Below are positions 33,070 through 43,231 of a stretch of DNA of 64,000 nucleotides, one piece after another. Below the pieces are notes generated by a model that saw only the letters and a program-made list of their open reading frames with translations, did not search any database and was not told the DNA's origin. The position numbers were made by a program, and so were the translations under genes. Every line of letters begins with the position of its first letter. The stretch's first letter is position 1. This stretch comes from Copromyces sp. CBS 386.78 (lineage: Eukaryota; Ascomycota; Sordariomycetes; Sordariales; Sordariaceae), in NCBI GenBank assembly GCA_030685235.1, contig MU839187.1, positions 62,001 to 126,000 of the forward strand, given 5' to 3'.

Positions 33070-34852
33070 GCCACTGAAATCAAGAGAAAAAGCCGCAGCA
33101 AATCCCGCATGATTGATGCGGTGGCCAGGTCACAAACCTCGCTGTAGAGTCCGTCACCGGTACTTCATGGACTGATTCGGTTTTTTGAGCTTGGATAATT
33201 GATGATTGAGGCATTGTTGCTGATGTCGACGTAGAGACCGTCGCAGTTGCTACTTTGCCCAGCGCTGTCGCTCCAGATCAAAAGACGGAAGCGGTCATTC
33301 GACATGTCTTTCTTCTCAGCGTATCAGCAAGGCCAAGTCTTCGTGTAGCGGCTTGGTATCAGGTGGAAAGCGGCAGCTTCGATGAAGCACAACGGACGCA
33401 ACCGGAAATCGAACAAGAATCAGACAAGGAGAGTTGCTCGTAACTGGGGGTGCTGGAACAGGGAACCCGACTGGAATGAGAAAAGTTACAACAGCACTCT
33501 CTCGAGACTTAGCCGGCAGGCAGGCATTTGCCAATGCCTGGGACCTTTCGTCAACCCCCTCTTTTACCTCCAAGTAGGTAGGCAAGCAGGAACTAGACAT
33601 AGATCGTGCAGGCGTTGATGCCCAATCATGCACGCCCTGCTGTATACGTACCCTAACTGTGTTTGCAGATATGTAAGTCAGTGTTTGTTAGTACCACAGT
33701 ACGAGAACCAACTGCCAATTGTCGAGCGCCGACTCCCGACTCCTGACAAAACCTCGCAAAGCTCGAGATTTTTCCTTCAATCACAACGCCAAACTCCCGT
33801 CCATAAGATGGAACGTGTTGCGAAAAGCTTAACGATGAACCCCGTCAATCAGGGAATGAACGAAATGCAATAGACGAGATGCTCGTGCTCTCTAACCTCG
33901 CCCTCGTCCCTCTTCCAAATCAGGTTCCTTCGTCTTTTCCGGGGCGTCTCCATGCCCGACCCTACCCTCACTGCCCCCTTCCGCCTCACTGCCACGGCCT
34001 TTTGTTCTCAAAGTACCACACCTACGACCATCATCAACACTTTCATCCTCATCCAACCACCGACTCCCATCCAAGCTGCTCAATCCCGTCATCCCCAACA
34101 CCTCCTCCTCATCTCCCCCCATTGGTCTGTGATAATGACTTGCACTTCCATGTCCACCCCCACACCTCCCTCCCGCCTTCCCCCTTCGCAGCGGCGGACT
34201 CGAAATCGTCGCCGGATGCTCCGAGAAAAAATCCGTGTTCTTACTGTCCTGAACACGGCTAGCCCGGTGCGGCGGAAAACGGCGCTTGACCCGGAAAGCG
34301 GAGAACAAGGGAGGCCCTAGCCCCGGTCCGCTTTACTCGGTCGGGAAATGGGGTCCGGGGTGACGGCGGCGGCCAAGAGAGGAAGGCTTCTGGAAGTTGT
34401 GGAGATGGGAAAGCGATAATCATCGCCGAAAGAACGGATGTAATAAGACGGAACAGTGAAGGTCGTCGACCAAAATAATATTATAATGATGAACTTTCCT
34501 GGCCAGCAGAACTGGGGAGAGACTCATGTCAAAGGTTTCGCCAGCTCTACCGTCCGTCTACCGTCGAGCTGGAAGGGGGGTCGCTATCCAGGTCCCAAAA
34601 CCGACGCATTGGTAATGGACAGGGCTCCCTTGAAAATTATGCTTGGCTTTGATACTCGACGACCGCCTGTCAGTGTTGATCTGTTTCACACGATTTCAAA
34701 ATATTTGGGTCAATCATTCGCAGACGAAGACACCGAGTTTCACCAAGACCGCATGTTTGGGACGTCTTCGCCCTACGAGCATAGAGCTCAAACGTTGATT
34801 CACCGGATATCCTGTTTATTCAGCCTTTTTACACGCAAAATCATTTCATCAC
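33070..34852. other. Intergenic, no gene seen
   Basis: About 1.8 kb. 33890-34250 is C-rich on the plus strand and gives overlapping open frames in three frames, a composition effect. No domain recognised. Confidence 0.45.
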
Positions 34853-36662
34853 TTACGCCCCAGCGCTCATGGTCTGCAGCTTGTACTGCTCGTCGCCCTT
34901 CTTCCTCTCGTCTTCAATGATTTCCTGCACAGACTTGGTTCCCGTGCTGACACCATAGTACTTCTCAGCCAATTCAATGCAGCGGAGGTTGGCCGCCAGC
35001 TTGTTCATGGTCTCCATCCACTCCTCGGTCTTTTCACTGTCGAAGACAATGCCACCACCCGCCTGCAGGTAAGCAATCTTATTCTTGACCAGCATGGTGC
35101 GGATAGCGATGCAGGTATCCATCTGTCCCTCGCTCAGGAACGTGGTAACAGGGGTATCGCCCTCGCCGCCCTCTGTGCGAACGACATCATAGGCGAACCA
35201 ACCGGCAGCGCCAGCGTAGACGCCGCGCTTCTCCTTCTCCAAGTCGTAAATCAGCTCCATGGCACGAATCTTGGGCGCGCCCGAGACGGTACCGGCGGGG
35301 AAAATGGAGCGCATAGCGTCCCAACGGGTGCATTCGGGGCGCAGCAGACCGGAGACCTCCGAGGTAATATGCTGGACGTGAGAGAAGCGATCGATACGCA
35401 TGAGGCGGTCGACCTTGACCGTGGACGGGTGGCAGACACGGTTGACATCGTTGCGGGCCAGATCGACCAACATGACGTGCTCGGCGCGGTCCTTGGTCGA
35501 GGCCAGCAGCTCAGCCGCAAGCGCGTCATCCTCCTCCGAGTTGAGGCCACGCTTGATGGTACCAGCAATGGCGTGGTTGACAATCTTGGGACGAGAGCGC
35601 GCCTCGGCAGCTGAATAGCCGAAACGGGTATCCTCGGGAAGGTTGGCATAGCCGTCGGTCTTCATCAGGCATTCGGGCGAGGCGCCAACAATGTGGAAGT
35701 CGGCGCACGAAAGGAAGAAGAGGTAGGGCGAAGGGTTGAGCGTGCGGAGGGTGCGGTAGATGTTGAAGGGGTGCAGGCTGGTGCTGCGAGAAAAGCGCTG
35801 CGACGGGACGGCCTGAATGATGTCACCCTTGACAATGTTCTTCTTGAGCTCCGTCACAAAGGTCTCGTAACCGTGGCGTCCAACGTTGGAAGCATATGTC
35901 TGATCGGAGGCGGGATCGCTGGAGAGCACGGGCGGAAGGGGCGTCTCGGGCTGGTTAACCACATCGAGTGTCGAGCGAATCTTGTCGCAAGCCGCGTTGT
36001 ATGCCGCCTCGAAGTCGCCGGAGGGGTCTATGGGAAGTCTGACATGGGTGACGACGGTGAAGGCGGAGGAGAAGTGGTCGAAGGCGACGACGGTATCGTA
36101 GAGCATGAAGAGGGCCTCGGGAATGTGGAGGTTGTCCTTGAGTTCGCGACCCTTGACCGTCCTGGGCTCGAAGTACTTGATGCAGTCGTACGAGATGTAG
36201 CCGACAGCGCCGCCGGTCAGCTTGGGGAGTCGGAGGGAGGGGATGCTGAGGACCTTGTCCTTGGCGAGCTCCTGCTCGAGGGCTCTCATGGGATCGCCAA
36301 CATCTTGGTAGCCGGGGCCGGTGGCGAGAACCTTTCGGGGGTCGACTCCGATGAAGCTGTAGCGGCCGACCGTCTCGGTGCTGCCAGTAGCGCTCTCGAG
36401 AAGGAACGAGTATTCAGCTGTCGCTCTAGCCGAGTGAGTCAATTGAGCTATTCGGAACGGGACGCAAGACAGGAGAGAGAGTTTGGAAGCAAGACGGGAC
36501 GCACCCTTGGGAGAGCTTGAGGTAGATGGCCGAGGGCGTCAAGAGGTCGGCAGGCAAGGAGATGCAGAGCGGGAGAAGGGTGGGCCTGGGGGATGCTTGG
36601 CATGTCTGGTCGAAGAGCTTGCGCGCGTCCTCTAGAGAGGGCTTGATGTCGAGAGCAGCCAT
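34853..36662 (-). CDS. trp-2: Anthranilate synthase component I
   Basis: Converts chorismate to anthranilate with ammonia from the glutamine-amidotransferase partner, the first committed step of tryptophan synthesis. Exon 1 is 36662-36505 and exon 2 is 36425-34853; the 79-nt phase-2 intron has GTGCGT and GGCTAG ends. Product 576 residues. After the N-terminal residues, YSFLLESATGSTETVGRYSFIG contains the LLES element that binds feedback tryptophan. The catalytic half shows DIIQAVPSQRFSR, YLFFLSCADFHIVGASPECL, AGTIKRG, HVMLVDLARNDVNRV, FPAGTVSGAPKIRAMELI and QAGGGIVFDSE, all complete. Neurospora calls the gene trp-2. A CPC1/Gcn4 site lies about 200 bases upstream. Core metabolic gene. Confidence 0.96.
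36435..36441. promoter_or_regulatory. Second TGA(G/C)TCA site, inside the trp-2 intron
   Basis: TGAGTCA on the plus strand, TGACTCA on the coding strand, within the only intron of the anthranilate synthase gene, near its 3' end and overlapping the probable branch region. Matches the CPC1/Gcn4 consensus exactly. Confidence 0.4.
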
Positions 36663-37498
36663 CTTGAACTGTCACCGTAAAGGCGAAAAGGAAGAAACGG
36701 GAACAGAAGGGGGTTCCCTGGGTGGAATTGCAAGTGGAAAGTGGAAAGAGTCAGTGGATTTCCGAGGGGCAGATTCTCAAAGTGACCGATCGCGGACGCT
36801 GTCGCAACCCGTCAGAGTGGCAGCTTCCCTCGCTATAATTTTCACCGCCTGCCGCGTTAGTGACTCACGGAGTGGAGTTTCCCGCCAAAAAGCGCCGGGA
36901 AGGGCGGGGGCATCCAACCTTGACGGCCGATAAGCTGATAAGCTGGCAACAAAAGTACAACATGTGCCAGTCATCATGTTAGTGTTCCGGCATACCGAAG
37001 TTCCGTCTACTAACGCCAACTGCGCATCGAGAAGTAGCTTTATTGATGTTATTGAATGACCGTTCCGGCTCCCGACCAACACTCGGACTTTCTTTGAGAA
37101 ACATTAAATCGGGTGTTAACTCAAAGTAACACTTCTGCAACTTCCCTGTCATCGTCGTAGCCCAGCAATCTGCCAACTGAAAACACCCCGTTATTCCCAG
37201 GCTCATCAACAGGTTCATCCCTCACTTCTAGGTGCTAGTACGTGCGCTTTTGTTGATTGCTTGTTTGTTATTCATGCCATATTCTCCCACGCGGGTATAG
37301 TATATCCAAGTGAAAAGAAATGAAAATTTCGTGTCATGAAGTCGTTCAAATTCGTTGCACCTTCCATCCGTAGGCCGTGGCCGACATTTTGTCTCATCAA
37401 TGCTCCCCTTCCCCAACTCCCAATGTTTTCATTCCACCCAGGCATTCTCATACCGAGGTTCCCATGTCCTGATTGCCAATCAAACTCCATCCTCTCCC
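36663..37498. other. trp-2 promoter and spacer
   Basis: Carries the CPC1 site; otherwise no supported feature. GATAAGCTGATAAGCTGG near 36928 contains two GATAAG elements, which could be GATA-factor sites. Confidence 0.45.
36861..36867. promoter_or_regulatory. CPC1/Gcn4 binding site (TGACTCA)
   Basis: A perfect TGACTCA about 200 bases upstream of the anthranilate synthase ATG. In Neurospora CPC1 (cross-pathway control) activates amino-acid biosynthetic genes through this sequence, so starvation induction is expected. Confidence 0.75.
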
Positions 37499-38092
37499 TT
37501 AATATCTCGACACACTCCTGCTGCGACTCCTCCTATCACTCCGCCCCCTCCGATCATCATACACATACGTCGGCTGCGCCACCACAACCGGTACCTCCCT
37601 CATCGACGACCTCTTTGAGTGGCTCCTATGCGTAGAATGGCCGCGATGACGGCTGTGGGAATGCCTCGACCCCGACCGTGAATGCCTCACCCCGCCCACG
37701 TGTCTGGGCGGGTACTCATCCCTCACGCCATCGTACCAAGCCTTGCCGTTGGGCTTGTCGTCCGTCGGTGGAGCGCCCAGGTTGCAGCAGCTGCGGATGA
37801 TCCAGATGAGAAGGAGAAGACCGGCGATAGAGCCGATGACGATGCCGGCGATAGCGCCGCCGCTCAGAGTTGAGGCGTCAGTGGGATCGTCGCCGCCATC
37901 GTCGTTGGGTTGGACGACTGTTACTGTGGCGACGGGTGGTGCGTCTTGTCGCCGGCTGATGGGGCTGAGAGTTCTGGTTGGGTGGATGGCCTCCACTCCT
38001 TGGAGGGCTGGGTACACAACCCGTTTGAAGATGAAGTTTTCGAACTTGTCGACCGTTGAGGCGGGTATACGTGGAAGTGGTAGCGGAGCCAT
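37499..38092 (-). CDS. Small single-pass membrane protein with Arg/Ser/His tail
   Basis: A single-exon gene of 197 residues, start at 38092 in a good context (CCACAATGGC); an upstream in-frame ATG at 38134 would add 14 residues. There is no clear signal peptide; residues about 1-85 are extracellular or lumenal by charge rule, followed by GGAIAGIVIGSIAGLLLLIWII (helix near 90-112), a CC pair right after it (RSCCNLG, possibly palmitoylated), and a long basic tail dominated by His, Arg and Ser (SRSGSRHSHSRHRGHSTHRS, RRSRSRSVSRY). Similar small membrane proteins are common in filamentous ascomycetes. Function unknown. Confidence 0.65.
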   Translation of the reverse strand: MAPLPLPRIPASTVDKFENFIFKRVVYPALQGVEAIHPTRTLSPISRRQDAPPVATVTVVQPNDDGGDDPTDASTLSGGAIAGIVIGSIAGLLLLIWIIRSCCNLGAPPTDDKPNGKAWYDGVRDEYPPRHVGGVRHSRSGSRHSHSRHRGHSTHRSHSKRSSMREVPVVVAQPTYVYDDRRGRSDRRSRSRSVSRY

Positions 38093-39815
38093 TGTGGGTG
38101 ATGTGTTCTGACTCGTGGACTTGGATGGCCTCACTGCTTTAGTCTTTGATGATGGGATGTGAAGGGTGCGTGAAGAAGACTCTGTAAAGACCCTGAGAAT
38201 AAGAGGTGAGTGAAGGCTAGTTATAAGGGTCCTTCGTCTTCAACGGGATGTACATATCCCCGGCATTCCAGATCCAAGAGCTCTTTTTCATGGCTGCACG
38301 ATGTGCACATGTTTGCTTGTTTTTCCAGTCTTAAGTTGGTTGAGGGCGGTTGAGGCTGGGAGCTGGTGATGTAATTGTACATGGTGGAGGACATCTTGTT
38401 TAAAACTGGTTAGCATCTCTCGACGATATTTTTGTTTCGGCCTTTGCGTGAGGGTCAGGCTTGGACTCTGAATGGTCAGTCGCGAAAACATGGCTGAAAG
38501 CACGAATGGCTGGGCTCGACAGCCACGTGTGCCCCATATGTCGATCATGGGGAAGCTTCCTCGGCTTGCAAAGTACAGTCCAACTGGTTTGTTTGTTAGC
38601 TCGAGACCTCTGGTCAACCTTCCTAGGCGTTAAAATATCTAATTGAACCATTTCATTCTATAACCAAAGCATAATCACACCTTGAATATGCCATTGTGAA
38701 AGTTTGATATGACATATTGAATCATGTTGATGCCTTTCCAATCCGTACTTAGCCATTACATCTTGTAAGGGACACAGGGGATACAACGAGGGGCACGGGC
38801 TTCTCGATCCCTTGAAGTCTTCAATATCTCATAGAGGTATCGCCAATCCGCGTTCAACTGCTGAAGTTCGTGCGGGTGGTCACCCCTAGGTCGTCATAAT
38901 GAGCGGATAGTAGTGAACTGAGAGATGCCCTGGTTGAACCCTTGGTTCGGAAATGAGATTTGGTGACATTGAGCAGAATGGGCAGGTCCGATGATGGAAG
39001 TTGTTCGGCGCGCCTTCTCCAGTGGTGAGGTCGCGACAGAGGACGGACATTTTTGTCCGGCAGATGCACCATGATGTCATTTTTAATTGGCGGACACAAA
39101 AGCTCTTTCCCCACCGTTCGCGCGAACCCTCACGGGCCACGGCGCCCCCTCCTGTTTCGCTTCTTTCCACTTTTGACGTTCCTTCCTTCCTTTCTCTCAC
39201 AATGTCGACTGTCTCTGCTCATTTTGCCATCACGTTTTGAGGCAGAACACCAAAACTTTTGTTCCTGGTGATCGCCAGGAACCCAAAGACTCTGATTGGA
39301 TTTCTCCTTGGGTCATTCCTTCTTTTTGACTACCTTACAGTAGTCAGTTCTCGCGTTGTGGTGCAACCTCCCGTCAGTCGCGCCCGGCTCCCCGACGGCT
39401 GATCTCCAACGTCTTCCGGACTTCAGATTCCCGGATCCGGGTCCGATAAGGACTGACAAAGAGCAGGACTTTGTGGGTTCATATACCAAACCACCGCACC
39501 AGCCACAGCAGTTGTGATTGTGGCTTTCATCTCACGTCGCTTTGTCCCTGACTGTCGAATATGATTGGCTTTCTCTGTGGCTTGACCAGGGCGACGCCAA
39601 ACTCAACTGCTAACAACCTAGCTACATCTATCAACAACAATCGTAACAAGGTTTGCGTATTGGTATTGTGCGCTGAAAATTCATCAATTATCAAGGAATG
39701 CATCGACAAACGTCTAAATGATGGCAATAACGAAAGATTTAGTCCGGTGCGGACAGTCACCACCAAGCCTTCTTCATTCAATCCAGGAGAATAGCCAACC
39801 AAGATTCGAACTGGC
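38093..39815. other. Intergenic, no gene seen
   Basis: About 1.7 kb between divergent genes. Open frames are short and of mixed composition. No repeats noticed. Confidence 0.45.
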
Positions 39816-41545
39816 ATGATGGGTTTAGGAAACAGCATTGTAGAGCGTGCTCTCATTACTTACCATGGTCTGAGCACGGCCACCAAGGCGACACTCGCCA
39901 TTTCGATTGCCCTCATTCTATACAGAGTCTTGTGCCGACATGAGTCCACCAGGCGCAAGGAGCTGCCAGCTTGGGGTCCCATTGAAATGGCGCTTGTCAT
40001 GAACTTGCTGGATGGACCACGTAACGGTATCGTCTATCGTATCTTGTAAGTATATCCAGTCCACCTCAACTACGTCCGCTAATACCCCCTCTTCCCAGGT
40101 CCGCGATACGCCGATACGGTGGCTCGTTCTACGGCATCACATCAGCAAACCAGACTCTCATCGGGTATGAAGACGTCGATCGCCTGTTTTCGTCTCAGAT
40201 GAACCACGCCCTCAGCATCGAGTGGCATGGATATGGCCTGTTCCTCCGTTTCTTCGGGTTTCCCGACACACCAATCTTGAGGAAGAAGGTCGAATGCACG
40301 TTCAAACCCTGGCACTCCCCGGTTGAAAGAGTCTTCAACAACGAGGCCGGTGCCGCTGCAGCCTTTGAGAGGGGCAATCTTTCCAAGATGGTGTCCGAAT
40401 TTGTCAGTTTCAGCCCGGAGAAGGAGAAGATGAAGAGGTGGGAACTTCGTGCCGATACCAAGGTCATCAAACCCGAAGACGGCAGCGGGAAAGGAGGAGC
40501 AATCGAAGCCAATCTCTCAGCCCTGATCATGGACTTTGGTGCTTGCTTCACTATCCCTCCCATCTTTGGACACGACCTTTTGGATCGCAACCCGCATCTC
40601 CTGGAAGATATCTGGAAGTTCGACCATGTTGTTCCGCTGCTGTTCATCAACATGCCAACATGGGTTCCATTCAAGGTCATGAAGGAGGGCATGGAAGCTC
40701 GGAAGCGGCTGCTGGACGGCGTCGAATCCTTCTCTCGACGTGTCACCCAGCTGCAGCGAGGAGAGAAGATCGACGACGGTGCTGACATGTCAGATGTCAG
40801 TGACGTTGTGCTGGAGCGCAATACCGCCCTCGAACGGAATGAGTGGTCGTACAAAGAACGTGCCGCCTCCGAGTTGTTGGTGCTCTTTGCCAGCAACACC
40901 AACACGCAACCAGTTCTCTTCTGGCTTGTTCTGTACATATACTCCACCCCAGGGCTGGTAGACACACTCCGCAAAGTGGTTTCGCCCTTTGTCACTATCA
41001 CAGGCTCGGCCAACAGGAAAGACATGACGGCAATAGACATTTCCGGCTTATCACGCGAATGCCAGCTCCTAAAGTCCATCATCCTCGAAACTCTCCGTCT
41101 CGCATTTGGCGCAGTCTCAACTCGCTTCGTCAAACGCCCCATTACCGTCCAAGACGGCAACCATACCCACAAGCTTCATCCAGGCACCTTCCTGTCAGTG
41201 CCTCACTCCTTCTCCCAGCGGGACCCATCTTTGTACCCCGATCCAGACAAGTTCGTGCCCGACCGCTTCCTCGAGACGGACGCTTCGTCTGGCAACTTGG
41301 TCGCCAAGTACGGAAAGCTAAGGCCGTGGGGAGCGGGAGCGAGTATGTGCCGAGGAAAGCTGTTTGCTGAGAAGGAGCTGATGGCTATCGGCGCGGCACT
41401 GGTTATGCTGTGGGATATTAGTCCTGCGGGTGGTGGTGATTGGAAGTTGCCTGAGATGGTAGGCGGGCCTGGACCGGTAAAGCCGAAGGAGGAAGTGAGG
41501 GTTGTCATCAGGCGGGCCGTGTTTGGTGGTGTTTCCTTGGAGTAA
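39816..41545 (+). CDS. Cytochrome P450 monooxygenase
   Basis: ER-bound haem-thiolate oxygenase. Exon 1 is 39816-40045 and exon 2 is 40099-41545; the 53-nt phase-2 intron has GTAAGT and TTCCCAG ends. Product 558 residues. Residues about 22-43 form the N-terminal anchor. ExxR helix is ETLRL; the haem loop is RPWGAGASMCRGKLFAEKEL with Cys494 as axial ligand; PDKFVPDRFLE precedes it. In helix I the usual AGxDT is replaced by FASNTNTQPVLFW, which lacks the acid-alcohol pair and resembles the CYP7/CYP8 (sterol hydroxylase, prostacyclin synthase) pattern. This points to a steroid- or oxylipin-type substrate, by inference only. Not adjacent to other secondary-metabolism genes; the terpene cyclase is 20 kb away. 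Confidence 0.93.
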
Positions 41546-41818
41546 ATGTAGCACTACGTAGTGCCAAGAGGGCGCATGCCATCTTTCTGAGGTATAATGT
41601 TGCTTTGACAGAGCCGTGGCCAATAGACAATGAAGCTAACATTGACAGACCGTTCTCAGATGATAGAAAAACACTGATTGTTGGGCGGGTACTGATGATG
41701 TTTCCACGACCGTCGGTCGCCAACTGATACTAAACCCCGCCGCGTTGGCAGTTTTCAGATGATCAAACAACACTCATGGTCAAGTGGTCAACCTCATCGC
41801 GTGCGACGGAGTCGGGAG

Positions 41819-41826
41819 TATTTAAG
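41819..41826 (+). promoter_or_regulatory. TATA-like box of the small Cys protein gene
   Basis: TATTTAAG, 103 bases before the ATG of the 50-residue protein gene. Confidence 0.4.
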
Positions 41827-41921
41827 ACTTGGTTGACGCCATGGGATATTACAACTCAACAGCATAGTTGACAAGCACCATCACTTTCTGTCCACCAACA
41901 ACAGAACCCCAAGCCCTCAAA

Positions 41922-42074
41922 ATGACAGAGACCCGCTACCAGAAGCGCTGCCCCCATTACGACCTTTTTTGGTGCAAGTGTGGAAAGCAACTGGGCGATG
42001 ATAAAGACGAGGAGAAGGATCTTTGCTATTCGTGTGCGAGTAAGAAGGAAAAGTGCAAGGGGGAGCTAAAGTAA
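41922..42074 (+). CDS. 50-residue Cys-rich (zinc-ribbon-like) protein
   Basis: A short gene starting at CAAAATGACAG, a good fungal start context. The protein is charged and soluble with RCPHYDLFWCKCGKQ, a DDKDEEKD acidic loop, then LCYSCASKKEKC. Cysteines form CxC and CxxC pairs about 16 residues apart plus outer ones, which could bind one zinc. No signal peptide. A further in-frame ATG at 41868 would add 18 poor residues. A TATA-like box upstream supports a true gene. Function unknown. Confidence 0.6.
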   Translation: MTETRYQKRCPHYDLFWCKCGKQLGDDKDEEKDLCYSCASKKEKCKGELK

Positions 42075-43231
42075 TAGTCTATGTATGCTGCGGACATGTC
42101 TGAGGTGCTGATTACCTAGACTACTGCACGCCTTTGAGATATCACTCAAAAGTCAAAACCCGAATGATGCATCCTTGGGTTTGTGGTTTGAAACGTATCA
42201 ACTTGGCCGGTCTGCAGTCATCCTAGAGAACAGAATGAAGCCGAGTATAACGTCCTTATCTTGACGCTGCAACGGCCGACAGTCAACCCACCCGCTATTT
42301 TCACTGAGATCGTGATGCTTGGTCAGTTTCATCATGCTTTCAGTTTTTATGCGTTGGCGGTATCTTTGGTAACTTTTTCTGGGTTGCCCCTTTTGCAATT
42401 TCGCTGTATAGCAAATTGTTACTTCTCCCTTGATCTGTTCTTCACTTTTACTGCACAAAGGAGTAATCTAGGTACCCGTACAAACGAACATTTTGAAGGT
42501 CTGGGCGAACCAACAACGGAAGTAGCGAGGTCTCAACTGGAGTCGGTAACCTTGCCAATGACAAGCAAACACAGTACTACGCGGAGCACGCAAGTGGTGA
42601 TCGGCAAACGTACCTACCTACTGGCCGCCGTCGGGATTTTGCATGATCTGGATTGCGCAGAAGGAAAGACGGGACCGAGCAGCTTGCCAGTGCTCCCGGC
42701 GGAAGTGGATAAAATGCGAAATTGCCCCAGTCTCGAGGTAAGGTTGAGAACTTGAGGCAGGAGCAATGGATAGTCGCCATCTCGTATCTCCGACTGTTGG
42801 TTCCAAAGACATTGAAATGGAAGGAGGAAGTGAAGGGACATGACCCTCAAGGTTCGCACTTTGACCATTGAGGATTTGAGGTACGACCTGGGAGGTGGCT
42901 TGTCGCATCCTGAATTGTGACGCAGGGATGACTTCCATGAGCCTTCCATTCCAGTCGTCGACTTCTACTTGGGTTTGTGTGCCACCTCAAGGTCATCCCG
43001 GTCTTTCTTTGTCGAATTGTTCAAAGTTCCATCCCTACCTTCCTTCTTTGTCGTCCAATGTTTGCGCCTTGACAAGGTTCTTGTGGTCCAACCTCGGGGC
43101 GAACCGCTTTCTCGTTGGCGTGGCTTGTCATCCCATCAACCTCACACTGGTATCACCGCACTCAATGCAACCTTCTCTCAACGACCACACCAAGTACACT
43201 TTCGTCTTACAACCACCAGTCCCTTCGGTCG
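42075..43231. other. Intergenic, no gene seen
   Basis: About 1.1 kb; promoter of the following gene. From 42960 to 43230 the plus strand is rich in C and T, like a leader. No supported gene. Confidence 0.45.

Noticed and set aside
33892..34308. 138-codon minus-strand acidic frame, with overlapping plus-strand frames
   Set aside because: C-rich DNA keeps three frames open at once; no domain and low complexity.
17941..41545. A terpene cluster joining the cyclase with the P450
   Set aside because: They are 20 kb apart with housekeeping and HET genes between, and nothing else in the pathway is nearby.
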